A DNA stretch of 33,601 bases from Priapulus caudatus (taxonomy: Eukaryota > Priapulida > Priapulimorpha > Priapulimorphida > Priapulidae): contig NW_014577870.1 in the NCBI RefSeq assembly GCF_000485595.1, forward strand, positions 115,109 to 148,709, in the 5' to 3' direction. Under the pieces are notes generated by a model, which was not told where the DNA came from, did not search any database, and saw only the letters and a list, made by a program, of their open reading frames with translations. The stretch's first letter is position 1, and every line of letters starts with the position of its first letter. A program made the position numbers and the translations under genes. This document shows positions 1 to 8,649 of the stretch, one piece after another.

Positions 1-325
1 AAAGTTGTGTAAAGTGTTCAAAAAGATAGGTGAGATGTCCATGTAGATAAATAAGTGTTAAAAAGCCCGATGATTTTGCGTTTTGCGATCCATTTTTTGT
101 GGGGACAGGTGGTAACAGGTTGCAGTTACGAAATCGAGCTGAAAATTTTCTATAGCCCTGCGGCAGTTAATGAACGCGGGCTTTGGTACTAGAGCTATGT
201 GTGACCTTGCAAATGCGCAAATGTGGACAGCTCTTAGTCTTATATCCTTGGGCCAAAACATTAATCGACACGTGCAGTTGACTACTGGTACTTACGATAA
301 CGGATTGCATGTTGGTCCCTTGCAG
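1..325. other. Upstream or intronic DNA 5' of NME6; starts inside a palindrome arm
   Basis: No coding sequence recognised. Positions 1-115 are one arm of the inverted repeat seen in full at 16102-16565, so contig A appears to begin part-way through that structure. Confidence 0.6.
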
Positions 326-344
326 AAGTGTATCTACCAACACT
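326..344 (+). promoter_or_regulatory. Probable 5' untranslated part of the first NME6 coding exon
   Basis: The stretch lies between a good acceptor (pyrimidine run then GCAG, ending at 325) and the ATG at 345. The acceptor is conserved in copy B (CAG at 16801-16803). This suggests an intron in the 5' leader. Confidence 0.5.
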
Positions 345-437
345 ATGAGGTTGACTGTCGCTCGGTTGGCTCAGAAGCTTGAGTTGACGCTAGGTCTGGT
401 CAAGCCAGATGTTGCATCAAAGCCGGAAGTTGTTAAA
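345..437 (+). CDS. NME6: NME6 coding exon 1
   Basis: Encodes residues 1-31, starting MRLTVARLAQ and including LVKPD, the start of the NDK fold. It ends at a phase-0 donor GTAAGC (438). A plausible acceptor, CCCTTGCAG, ends at 325, so the transcribed exon is probably 326-437 and a 5' untranslated exon would lie upstream of the window. Confidence 0.88.
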
Positions 438-3400
438 GTAAGCAACTTCTGTTACGTGTTTGATTGTAGTTAAAGTTAATTTACCAAGTATATATTCAGT
501 CAACATTGTAACTGCATATATGTGCCTACCGAATTAACTGGCTTTCTCTGGATGGGTTTAATGCTTGTGTTATATCCTCACCAACGTGCTAACAACTTGC
601 CAACTCCAACAGATTTGATTCGCAGTGTAGCGTGCTGCGTGCACCTGAGTAAAATGATGCTCTGCAGGAATGTAAGTCTGCATATAGATGTGGGAACTCC
701 CTGAAGACAAAAATAACTCTGTGCCTAAAATAATAAATGTTTTTGATTAAATGTATCTTTGTTTGTGTGGGATTGTGTGAGCATGTGTGTGTGGTTGCGT
801 GATTACTTTTACTCATTCAAAATAATCGGTTATATTCCTCTACACTACTAGTGTGTGTGTAACTGAAATATTGTGAACACATCTGTCATCAATCATCAAG
901 ATTATATAATAGATATAGCCTATAGACCCATGTTTCAAAACAGGTTTGTACAGAACTGAAACTGCCGTGCATTACATTGCAATTTACTGGGCGTGCAGAA
1001 GACCATGGAAGAGCATGTGGGATTGTGCACAGAATTTCGGGTTCGGTCAAGGGCTGACACCGGCTGCATAGCAATGTATACATGACCTTTAGCTAGGGGT
1101 TTAGCTAAGTCTTGCTGCCAGTCTTGGAGTTTAGCTAAGTCTTGCTGCCAGTGCATAAGCCCACATGGTAGTGGATGTCAGTGTGCACTACCACCAATAT
1201 AGATAATACAGATCTGTTTAGTGGAATATGTGTTGCAGATAAAACACATTTACAACATATTTGCATGCAAGCACGCATGCACACACATGTATGCATGCAC
1301 ACGCGCAGTAAAATGTTGTCATTACTAACTCTATGGCTTTCATGCAGAACTAGTTTGTAACATATACTAATTTTACTGTTTGTATAATGTGCACGTGATG
1401 CGTATCTTTGTTTAGTTAGCTGGTTGTTAATCATGCATTACTGCATGATTTTAATGGTTAGGATTGCTCCAGTTGTGTTTGTATTGTGTGCATTATATCT
1501 GCACCTAGTGTTTATCTTACGAGGGACTGTAGGTAGGTATGTCTTTCTAGCTTTCATGGTCATCGAAATATTTGATATACGATTATATACGATATATACG
1601 ATATATAGTATATACGATATTGATAATACTTTTTATAGCTATAATCAGGAATAGGTGACAGAATGCTGCAGCAGCTGTAATTATTGCAATGTCCTTGCTA
1701 ATGTATGCACGTGGATGGTTTATTATAGCAGTGCCATACCAATTGCCAGCCACGTGGTAGCATGCCATAAATTTGTCAGTATAATATGCCAGTGTACAAG
1801 GTCAATCCCCCGTCTACTTACATAATAAACCCATCAGGAAGAAAGCTATCCTGCAGGGTTAGTTTTTATCGAGCACCCTTTTCACTCTCTGGTATTTATA
1901 GCATCAGGCAATATGCGTGGATGTTTTTTCAACTGAGATGTGTACATTGAAGCCACCTCATCCTCACATTCAGACTGTGTACATACGTCACCCCAGCCAA
2001 CAGGTGTTGATGATAGCACCCAAGTTCTCGATTCCCCTCACATTTCAGGACTGCAGTCGATTTTGTATCGCATTCGATCGCAGGATTTGACCCCCGAATC
2101 AATGCTCATTGCAGACTCAACGTTTCATGCTGAAAATTATATAATATATATATTGATATTTATAATCTAAATATATATAAAATATTGGTATTTTTTTATT
2201 ATGTCTGAAATTGCTCAGCATGAGATCTACCCAGATCTGATTGAAGTCAAGCAGCTGAGCTGATGTGAGCATCCTAAATATCTACTGTTGCTACCCACAC
2301 CTTGATGCTTTTTAAACTACATGACCTTGTGCCTGAAAATATGATCATCCAAAAAAGATGGCAAAAAGTCTGGAAGCATGAATTGTAAATACATTGGTGT
2401 TGTTTTTGCAAATCTTCACGTGCACGTTGAACCCACAAGTTTCCATTTATTTTTATACGGCAACCAAAAAGCCCTTTTTTCTCCTTAGGCAATTAGGGAA
2501 GCTATCATCAAAAAGAATTTCTACTTTGCCAACACTAGAATGTTGACCCTTTCACAAGCCGATGCCGAAAGCTTCTATGGAGAACATAAAGGTAATTGGT
2601 AGACCTACCTTTGTAGGGTAACCGTTTTTAGGGGCAGAGGAAGGTGGAAGGAACTTCCTCATGAATGATAAGGGGGGTGTGAAAATGACAACTTCTTTAT
2701 GAGTTGATAACTGTTGCACTCTTTCTTATCTTTTTATAATAAGTACTAACTATTTGCATGAATAGAAATGTTAGGTCTGTTAGGTCTGTTAGAAATGAGA
2801 GTCATAGAAATGTTCGGTCACTTTCACCCACTTTTCACTGGTATTTGAAGGGGTCTCTGTACTGTCGCTGCATATATGGGTTTTATGCTCTTTTTTCAGG
2901 CAAATTTTTCTTCCCAGAACTTATAGCATTCATGACAAGGTATGTGTAAGAAGGTATATATGTACTAACAGGCATGTTTGATGAATGCTGGGGCCACGAT
3001 TAAAAAAATATTTGTTTGCCCTCACCCGACCCAGGCTGAAAAGTTTAGGTAGGTGGATAGGCTTCTTTTTTGAGGGGGTCTTTTTACAAATTCAGCATGG
3101 TGTCTACATGCTCGGGTGTGCTTACAAGTGTGGAGATACCTTTTATGTTGAATGTTTGTTTTGCTTGGTACATATAATGTATTGCCTACAGATTAATATA
3201 ATGTACAGTGATACAATTTGTATGAAAGAAAAAGAATGGGAAAAATCAATAAATTTTTTTGAGTCGGTGGGGGGGGTGCCTTTTTGTGGGGGGTCGGTCG
3301 GGTGAGGGCAAACAAACAATAATTTTATTATGGCCTAGCGTGCGCGTATGTGATTTCTCTCTATCAGCAGCTATCGGTGTACTGTTCTGCGTGCAGTACA

Positions 3401-5737
3401 AATCTTGCAGCAACATTTAGTTTTTATCGTGGCACATCTACGTGAACTGTTGCGTCGCCGTATTCAGGTTGTAGACTGTGTAAATGCATCGGTAAACAAC
3501 AGAGGGAAGCGAGGCCCCTTAACTAGTGGTGTAGTCTGGCTGACTGCTGCACTGTCTAATATAACGAATGTTGTAGGGAAGTCTTTGCACAGGAACTGGA
3601 AAACTCTAGTGAGACGCTGTGCTGTTGAAAATAGTGAATGGTGCGGGGCTTTTTAAGAGAACCACGATGCTATCGAGTAGGGCTTATAGCGAGTTAGTGC
3701 TGTGGAAACGTTGCGTGTGCAAGGTGAAGTGGCCACCGGCAGCGACGGGAGGGAGGCCGTCATTACGGTGTGTCGTGTGTCGTGTTTTGAGTGAACGTCG
3801 TGTGATTCTGCATCACGTTGCGTTACAGCGGACCAATCTTCGCTCACGTCCTAGCGAGAGATAACGCGATAAAGGAGTGGCGTGCCCTGATGGGACCAAC
3901 GAAACCATCGCAGTAAGTATGTTAGCCACGTACGTACATGCTCTGCGTTCTTACAGTCCCCTCTTATTTGCTACTGGTAATACTACCTGTGGCCCTTAGC
4001 TCAGTCACTCATTAATAACTAAGCACGGTCGCAAGAAATCAAGTTGAATATTGCGAGGGGGGGATTTAATGCATTTAATAGTCTTTAAAGACGTCGTGGT
4101 TAGAATAACAAGATATTTTATTGCAGACTTGGTCTTAAAGCATGTATTACGAGATTTTTGCTCAGAAACACTCAATCCAAAAAGAATATAGCGAACCATA
4201 GACTCACCTCACAGCGGATATATCACTGATCATGATTACACCAACATTAACAACACTAAGATTTTATACAATTATAGCATAGAAAAATAGATTTGACCAC
4301 ATCCTACCAGCTCTGCATATTATCGTGTCCGGAGAATCGAAATACAAATGGTGCCTTCAAAACAAGTGCACCTGATTAAAACAAAGAGGCATATGATTAG
4401 AGCACAAATCAAACAATCACGGAATCAGTAGGACGTGTACTTTAGAGTTTGGAGAAAAAGAGAAGCTAGTATGAACCTCTGTGTTTACACTCAGACCAAA
4501 ATTTCTGCGGTGTGATTATTTGCATTACTGCACCCTGGTAGATGTCTCGCGCTACCGAGAGATGGTGCAGCGGTAATCAAAAACAGAATGCAAAATTTAC
4601 ATTTTACATTTGTTTACTTGCTGCCAGAGAAAAAAATGGCAGCAAACTTACCCCTAGCAGATCTACTCCCTCCCTCCCACACAGTACTGTCCTATTGTCT
4701 CTGTCCATATTATGGAAGCTGGTTTGGCTGCCTAGCCGTTTCCTCTGATTCATTCATTGTAAGTATAGTCACCTATGCTTAACCCAACTTGTTTTTCGAA
4801 TGACGTACGAATGGTAATCTAGGGTCAACGCAGTTGGAAGAAAAACAATCCTGAACAACTGGCCATCTTTTGCAACAGAAATTCCCAGTAACTTTGGTGT
4901 TAGTAGGCTCGGTTTATTAGGAATTTCTTGGCAGCAAGTACTTGCCGCTGAAATGAAATTGAGAGCGGGCAGCAAACTGAGATAGCAAAACTGCTGCTGC
5001 CCTTAATTTCGAACCCCTGTTGTGCGGTGGGTAGGATGAGGATGGGATTGTGGTTATCATATGCTTTCAATGAATGACCGTGTTTCAGGGCCCGTAAGGA
5101 TGCGCCGCAGACACTGAGGGCCCAGTTTGGAACCGAGGATACGTTCAACGCTGTTCACGGCTCAGGTTTGTGTCACGTGGGAAGCCATTAAGTGAAAACT
5201 ACGCTTAAAATCTGCAGCAGTGCTATCTTTTCTAGGATGCTACGCTTGTATATAGCCCAACTGAAAATATTGCACTGTACATAGAACCCCTCTTTTCTGC
5301 TGAAACAAGTACCTGACTCCGCTCCGACTACACAGAGACATGCATCTCCGCAGCGTACTATCATACTCTGGAAGGAGTACCAGACACTATGAGCAGAAAC
5401 CTGAGTCCCTCTAGAAAATTATCATACTCTGGAAGTAGCACCAGACACAATATGCAAAGATGCGACCCTGCAATGTATTACGAAGGGTACTTGATTCTAT
5501 ACGCAGATATGTGACCCCCTGTACTGTATTATCGTAGGATGACGCACGCTGCGACCGATCGACCGCTGACACTCATGCTACGTTTCTGTTTCAGACTCGC
5601 CCATGTCGGCCGCGCGGGAGGTCGGCTTCTACTTCCCTGACTTCAATGTCGACGAGTGGTTCGTGAAACAAGAGCCAGCCTTCGCCAAGGGAGAGGTCAG
5701 CTTCGACGAGAAGACCTGCATCCACGTGCCGAAGTAA
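345..5737 (+). CDS. NME6: NME6-type nucleoside diphosphate kinase, complete gene, six coding exons (copy A)
   Basis: Seen: joining exons 345-437, 2489-2591, 2900-2939, 3829-3912, 5089-5165 and 5595-5737 gives 179 codons plus TAA with no frameshift. All five introns are GT-AG and all phases agree (0,1,2,2,1). The product is one NDK domain: LVKPD near residues 18-22 (phosphate-binding Lys20), FYGEHK at 60-65, LMGPTKP at 99-105, Arg117, and the active-site motif NAVHGSDS at 127-134 with catalytic His130, then Glu141. The tail runs FYFPDF then DEW to the stop. Known: NDK enzymes transfer the gamma phosphate between nucleoside triphosphates and diphosphates through a phospho-histidine; NME6 is a divergent, mitochondria-associated member of about 186-194 residues in human. 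Inference: the short pre-domain leader, GPTKP context and C-terminal tail after FFPDF fit NME6 better than NME1-4, NME5 or the multidomain NME8/9. Start: first ATG of the exon, but no stop lies between it and the acceptor at 325, so an upstream start remains possible. Confidence 0.93.
1099..1152 (+). repeat. Two direct 24-nt copies, 30-bp period, in NME6 intron 1
   Basis: The 24-mer beginning GTTTAGCTAAGTC occurs at 1099-1122 and again at 1129-1152. Copy B has only one unit (about 17611-17637), so this is a length difference between the two copies. Confidence 0.85.
1573..1625 (+). repeat. TATACGA-type AT-rich microsatellite
   Basis: Degenerate tandem units of ATATACGATTAT/ATATACGATAT. Copy B carries the same tract near 18078-18130. 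Confidence 0.8.
2489..2591 (+). CDS. NME6: NME6 coding exon 2
   Basis: Acceptor CTCCTTAG ends at 2488; donor GTAATT starts at 2592. It encodes 34 codons plus one base, from AIREAIIKK to FYGEHK, matching NDK beta-1/alpha-A through the helix before the nucleotide pocket. Confidence 0.92.
2592..2899 (+). other. NME6 intron 2
   Basis: A 308 bp intron. A short GTTAGGTCT direct repeat lies near 2769-2790. The stretch around 2670-2720 differs in sequence between copies A and B more than indel noise explains, so it may be a real allelic difference. Confidence 0.75.
2900..2939 (+). CDS. NME6: NME6 coding exon 3 (40 bp)
   Basis: A very short exon between acceptor TTTTTTCAG (ends 2899) and donor GTATGT (2940). 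With the split codons at both ends it reads GKFFFPELIAFMTS, which continues directly into the GPI of exon 4, the usual NDK segment. Confidence 0.92.
2992..3335. mobile_element. Inverted-repeat (MITE-like) element in NME6 intron 3
   Basis: Seen: about 40-bp imperfect terminal inverted repeats. The left end begins GGCCACGATTAAAA and includes TTTGTTTGCCCTCACCCGAC (3013-3032); the right end is its complement, GTCGGGTGAGGGCAAACAAA, near 3297-3316, ending ATTATGGCC. The interior is about 260 bp, AT-rich and G-run containing, with no transposase. Copy B has it at about 20176-20532. No target-site duplication is obvious. Inference: a non-autonomous DNA transposon of unassigned superfamily. Confidence 0.72.
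3829..3912 (+). CDS. NME6: NME6 coding exon 4
   Basis: Acceptor CGTTACAG ends at 3828; donor GTAAGT starts at 3913. It encodes GPIFAHVLARDNAIKEWRAL then MGPTKPS, the NDK segment that holds an Arg and a Thr of the nucleotide-phosphate pocket (Arg97 and Thr103 in this protein). Confidence 0.93.
3913..5088 (+). other. NME6 intron 4
   Basis: A 1.18 kb intron. I see no coding sequence and no clear repeat family in it. Confidence 0.8.
5089..5165 (+). CDS. NME6: NME6 coding exon 5, active-site exon
   Basis: Acceptor TGTTTCAG ends at 5088; donor GTTTGT starts at 5166. It encodes ARKDAPQTLRAQFG then TEDTFNAVHGS. The His of NAVHGSD (residue 130) is the phosphate-accepting catalytic residue of the family. 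Confidence 0.94.
5345..5545 (+). repeat. Degenerate ~60-bp tandem repeat in NME6 intron 5
   Basis: About four diverged units. The segment TATCATACTCTGGAAG recurs (near 5358 and 5418), with weaker versions at TATTACGAAGG (near 5477) and TATTATCGTAGG (near 5526). Corresponding copy B units lie at about 22630-22820. Confidence 0.65.
5595..5737 (+). CDS. NME6: NME6 coding exon 6 with stop codon
   Basis: Acceptor TCTGTTTCAG ends at 5594. It begins by completing the Asp of the HGSDS motif, then SPMSAAREVGFYFPDF, then a 30-residue tail ending CIHVPK and TAA (5735-5737). The bases GTAACG at 5734 could also be read as a donor, but ending here matches NME6 length and the stop is kept in copy B (23025-23027). 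Confidence 0.9.
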
Positions 5738-5994
5738 CGTCTCTCGTCCCACGCGCCGCCAGCCGGGGGAGATTCCCCGTCCGATGCGTGGTTGCATCGT
5801 CACACCACCCAGGGGGGGGGGGGATGACGGCTGGTGGAAGCTTCTAGGGAATTGTCGATTCGCCGAGGGGTTAGGGTTTCGGGGAGGCGAGTTTCGGCTG
5901 CTAACAATTTCTCCGGTCAGATTTTTTTCAGAGTAGTACTCAGGTTAGCGGTTTACCGTTGTTAGATAGGTCGTGTGACGTGCTGTGTGGGGTG

Positions 5995-6205
5995 CGGAGG
6001 AGGAGAGAGGGGGAGGTGTCGTGGGACGGGGTTTGGAGGAGGAAGGGAGGGGAGGTGTCGTGGGGGTGCGGAGGAGGAGGGAGGGGGAGGTATCGTAGGA
6101 GGGTGTTGGAGGAGGAGGAGGTGTCATGGTACGAGGGTGCAGAGGAGGAGGGAGGTGGCGGTGTCGTAGGAGGGGGTTGGATGAGGAGGGAGGGGGAGGG
6201 GTCGG
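5995..6205 (+). repeat. Purine-rich minisatellite (GGAGGAGGGAGGGG units)
   Basis: Five or so units of roughly 35-40 bp, each with GTGTCGTRGG followed by a GGAGGAGGGAGG run. It is strongly purine-biased on the plus strand and so G-quadruplex or triplex capable. Copy B equivalent: about 23280-23515. Confidence 0.7.
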
Positions 6206-7817
6206 AGCGCGAGAGGACGGTTCGTGCGTCCTGTCGAGTTGCATCTCATAGACTACGTCGTGTCGGTAAGCACAAGTCATGGGTCCTAGTCGGCATCTTC
6301 TCTTCCCCATCTTTGCGTGTCCGACTCTTTTTTCCGCTGTCGTGTGAATGATGGCACACCACGTGCTGAAATGTGATCGAGAGGCGGAGGGGGTATCACC
6401 CCACGTTGACTTCTAAACTATGCTCAATAATCTCATACAAATCATGTTCGTTCTGAAACCGAGCGTGTACGCGCCCGTGCGTGCGCGTTTACTACCACTA
6501 CCATGCCCGATCTCCGCTCATGGCGCTATCCTTCCCGGTGCTTGGAAGCATAGACACGCCTCCTAGAATATTGCTGCGTGTGGCTACGTGCTGCATTGTA
6601 CTGCAGCCACCGTCGCCGGCCGCTCCCTAACACGTTATACTTGCTGGGAGGAAGAGGAAACGAGATGCAGCATTGGTTTGTACTTTGTACTGCAGATGCA
6701 AGCATACAGGTCTGTTCTTCGTAGGCGTGTGTGTGCATGGTGGTATTGCATGTTCAGGCACGCCATAACAGCAGCAGTCGCTACGATTTTAATAACCCTG
6801 TAGATAGCCACTGTAGGTCTTCCTCGGCATAAGTTGCCCGCTGTCGTGTCGTTTGTAGTAGTGTTACATGAATGGGATAGACGCGAGAGAAATCGGCTCT
6901 TTTTGGTGCCGGGTTTTGCAACGTCGTCCTGGTTGTTGTGATTTCAGATTGATTTAATCGGCTGCAAAATGTAAAATTTTTACCGATAACTGTGAAATGA
7001 TTGGGAACTAGCGGATTCATTTTGCTTTGAGCAATTAGTGTAGCTAGAGGGATTTGTAGTATTTTGGATTCTAGGGATTTGGGGTTTTTTTAAGTAACGA
7101 AAATAACTGCTATCTATATAAGTATATCAAAAGATGCAACAAATTTTTCATATATGATACGACCTAGTACATAGAAAATGCAAATTTTCTGATGAAGCAT
7201 CAGTTGATCATATCCGACTGATACGCACATATATTTTTTACGATAATTATCACACCGAAATCATGTGTTTGTTAAATGCCTGAATGTTGTTCTTCAACTA
7301 ATTGTGTCATAGGAAAATTATTCGAGTTCCAATCATGCGTGGATGTATAATGTATACAATACATGTAAATAACATCCATATATATGTATCATGAAAGTTA
7401 TGTTTTGATTCCCAATTTACACCGGTTGTTAGAGTAAAAGAAAAATCGTCATGTAAACATTGTCTTCTGTTTTCATAGCCTATTGTGTTTCCCCCACATC
7501 AAATACTAATGTATTTCTTGGCTTGTAATATCTACAGGGCAAAAGAACAGACATATGCTTGTATTCTCTCCATAGGGTATAACTGACATTATTCCACCAC
7601 GGGGACTACTTTACATAAACATGAGGTATGGGAAGATATGACATGATGATGATTCACTATTGCAGCATTTAAATTCTCACACACCCTTTCATTAGTGTAG
7701 CCACACATAGGCTTCAGTGGTTATTGGTGTTCTATGCAAGAATTTACAGGAATGGATTGACAATATTGCTATGTTCACGATTACCAAACGCACTCACTAT
7801 AGCAAGTATAATTCACT

Positions 7818-7823
7818 TTTATT
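7818..7823 (-). terminator. Candidate poly(A) signal (AATAAA) for the ankyrin gene
   Basis: TTTATT on plus is AATAAA on minus, about 710 bp beyond the ankyrin stop at 8533. It is conserved in copy B (25216-25221). Confidence 0.4.
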
Positions 7824-8096
7824 ACAAACGTTCTCGATATATATACATCGTATTTTCATAGCATCAAGCACAGTGATTAGGGCAGTGTAGATGTGTTAGG
7901 AGGAAGGGGGTCTTTATCCACCGAGTGATGTGTGCACCAGTACACGCCCTCACCCACCTAAACGTACTGCACGATATATATTGGTACGTGCGCACCTATT
8001 GAATTAAATTAAAATCCAGACACAGCTTTTGGCAATTCACATCGACTGGCATTTCTCGTTCGTCCTACACATGACCTACGAAAACAACGAAGGCTG

Positions 8097-8102
8097 TTTA
8101 TT
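8097..8102 (-). terminator. Second candidate poly(A) signal (AATAAA) for the ankyrin gene
   Basis: TTTATT on plus, AATAAA on minus, about 430 bp beyond the stop. It is nearer than the 7818 site but not preserved in the noisy copy B. Confidence 0.35.
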
Positions 8103-8360
8103 GCCCATTTTAGTTCTAGAAAGTCGCGATTCAAAGCAATAATGACTGAAGAACTCGTTCTATATTGAACTATGCAGTAAATGCTAAAATCACACTGCAA
8201 TTAAAGCTATTGGCGAATTTTTTGTGCTGGGCTACAGCCTACAAAGGAATAAAGTCAACATTTTTACGACAAAGTTACTCTAGTCACTAGGTACAAGCGT
8301 TCACCCAAGCTAACTTATATCACACAACGATTTCACCGACTGGCTGGTGTATATTATGTC

Positions 8361-8405
8361 TGTGTGCGTGCGTGCATGCGTGCGTGTATGTATGTACGTG
8401 TGTAT
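8361..8405 (+). repeat. TGCG/TGTA microsatellite
   Basis: Runs of TGCG with TGTA, beginning TGTGTGCGTGCGTGCATGCG. The equivalent tract in copy B is near 25790-25845. Confidence 0.8.
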
Positions 8406-8532
8406 GCGCGCACGTGTCGCACGTATGTGACTTTGGCATTTTTACATCCTATATACCCTGTAAAAAGGTTTGGGGCTTTGGTCGTTTTCTGACACACCGG
8501 TTATGCGACAATAGATGGCAGCACGTGTCACG

Positions 8533-8649
8533 TTACACTGCCGTCTGCGATGACATGCCGTTAGCGGTTGTGTGTCGGCACTTTCTAAGGTAGTCGGCGA
8601 TAGAACCGTATCCCGAATCCTTGGCCAGGTCAATGGGACTAAATCCATC
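8533..8649 (-). CDS. ANKRD29: ANKRD29-like terminal exon (capping repeat, tail and stop)
   Basis: Acceptor (minus) CTATTCAG, then 38 codons and TAA (8533-8535). It reads DGFSPIDLAKDSGYGSIADY, then LRKC and a short polar tail ending QTAV. The first half is an ankyrin repeat with the Leu pattern retained; the tail is unstructured-looking. The exon is intact here and frameshifted in copy B (25966-26083). Confidence 0.85.
   Translation of the reverse strand, partial: DGFSPIDLAKDSGYGSIADYLRKCRHTTANGMSSQTAV

Larger units (their letters stand above)
438..2488 (+). other. NME6 intron 1
   Basis: A 2.05 kb intron with no further NDK sequence. It contains a 30-bp direct duplication (1099-1152), a CA/TGCA-type microsatellite near 1263-1308, a TATACGA-type tract at 1573-1615 and an AT-rich palindromic stretch at 2139-2185. 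Confidence 0.8.
5738..8532. other. Region between the stop codons of the convergent NME6 and ankyrin genes
   Basis: Holds the 3' untranslated regions of both genes plus intergenic DNA. Visible items are a G-run at 5811-5823, a purine-rich minisatellite at 5995-6205, AT-rich unannotated sequence at 7000-8000, minus-strand AATAAA signals at 7818-7823 and 8097-8102, and a TGCG/TGTA microsatellite at 8361-8405. No open frame here resembles a gene. I saw no canonical AATAAA on the plus strand soon after the NME6 stop. Confidence 0.6.

Noticed and set aside
1940-2170. 76-residue plus-strand frame in NME6 intron 1
   Set aside because: Protein-like composition, but there is no recognised homology, it ends in AT-rich repeat, and copy B breaks it; exons 1 and 2 of NME6 join in phase without it.
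5730-5740. GTAACG as a donor leading to further NME6 exons
   Set aside because: The in-frame TAA gives a length and C-terminal position expected for NME6, and no later NDK or other exon is seen before the convergent gene.
5945-6351. Gly/Glu/Arg-rich and Pro/Thr-rich frames of 121-130 residues
   Set aside because: Both strands of the purine-rich minisatellite downstream of NME6; not kept in frame in copy B.
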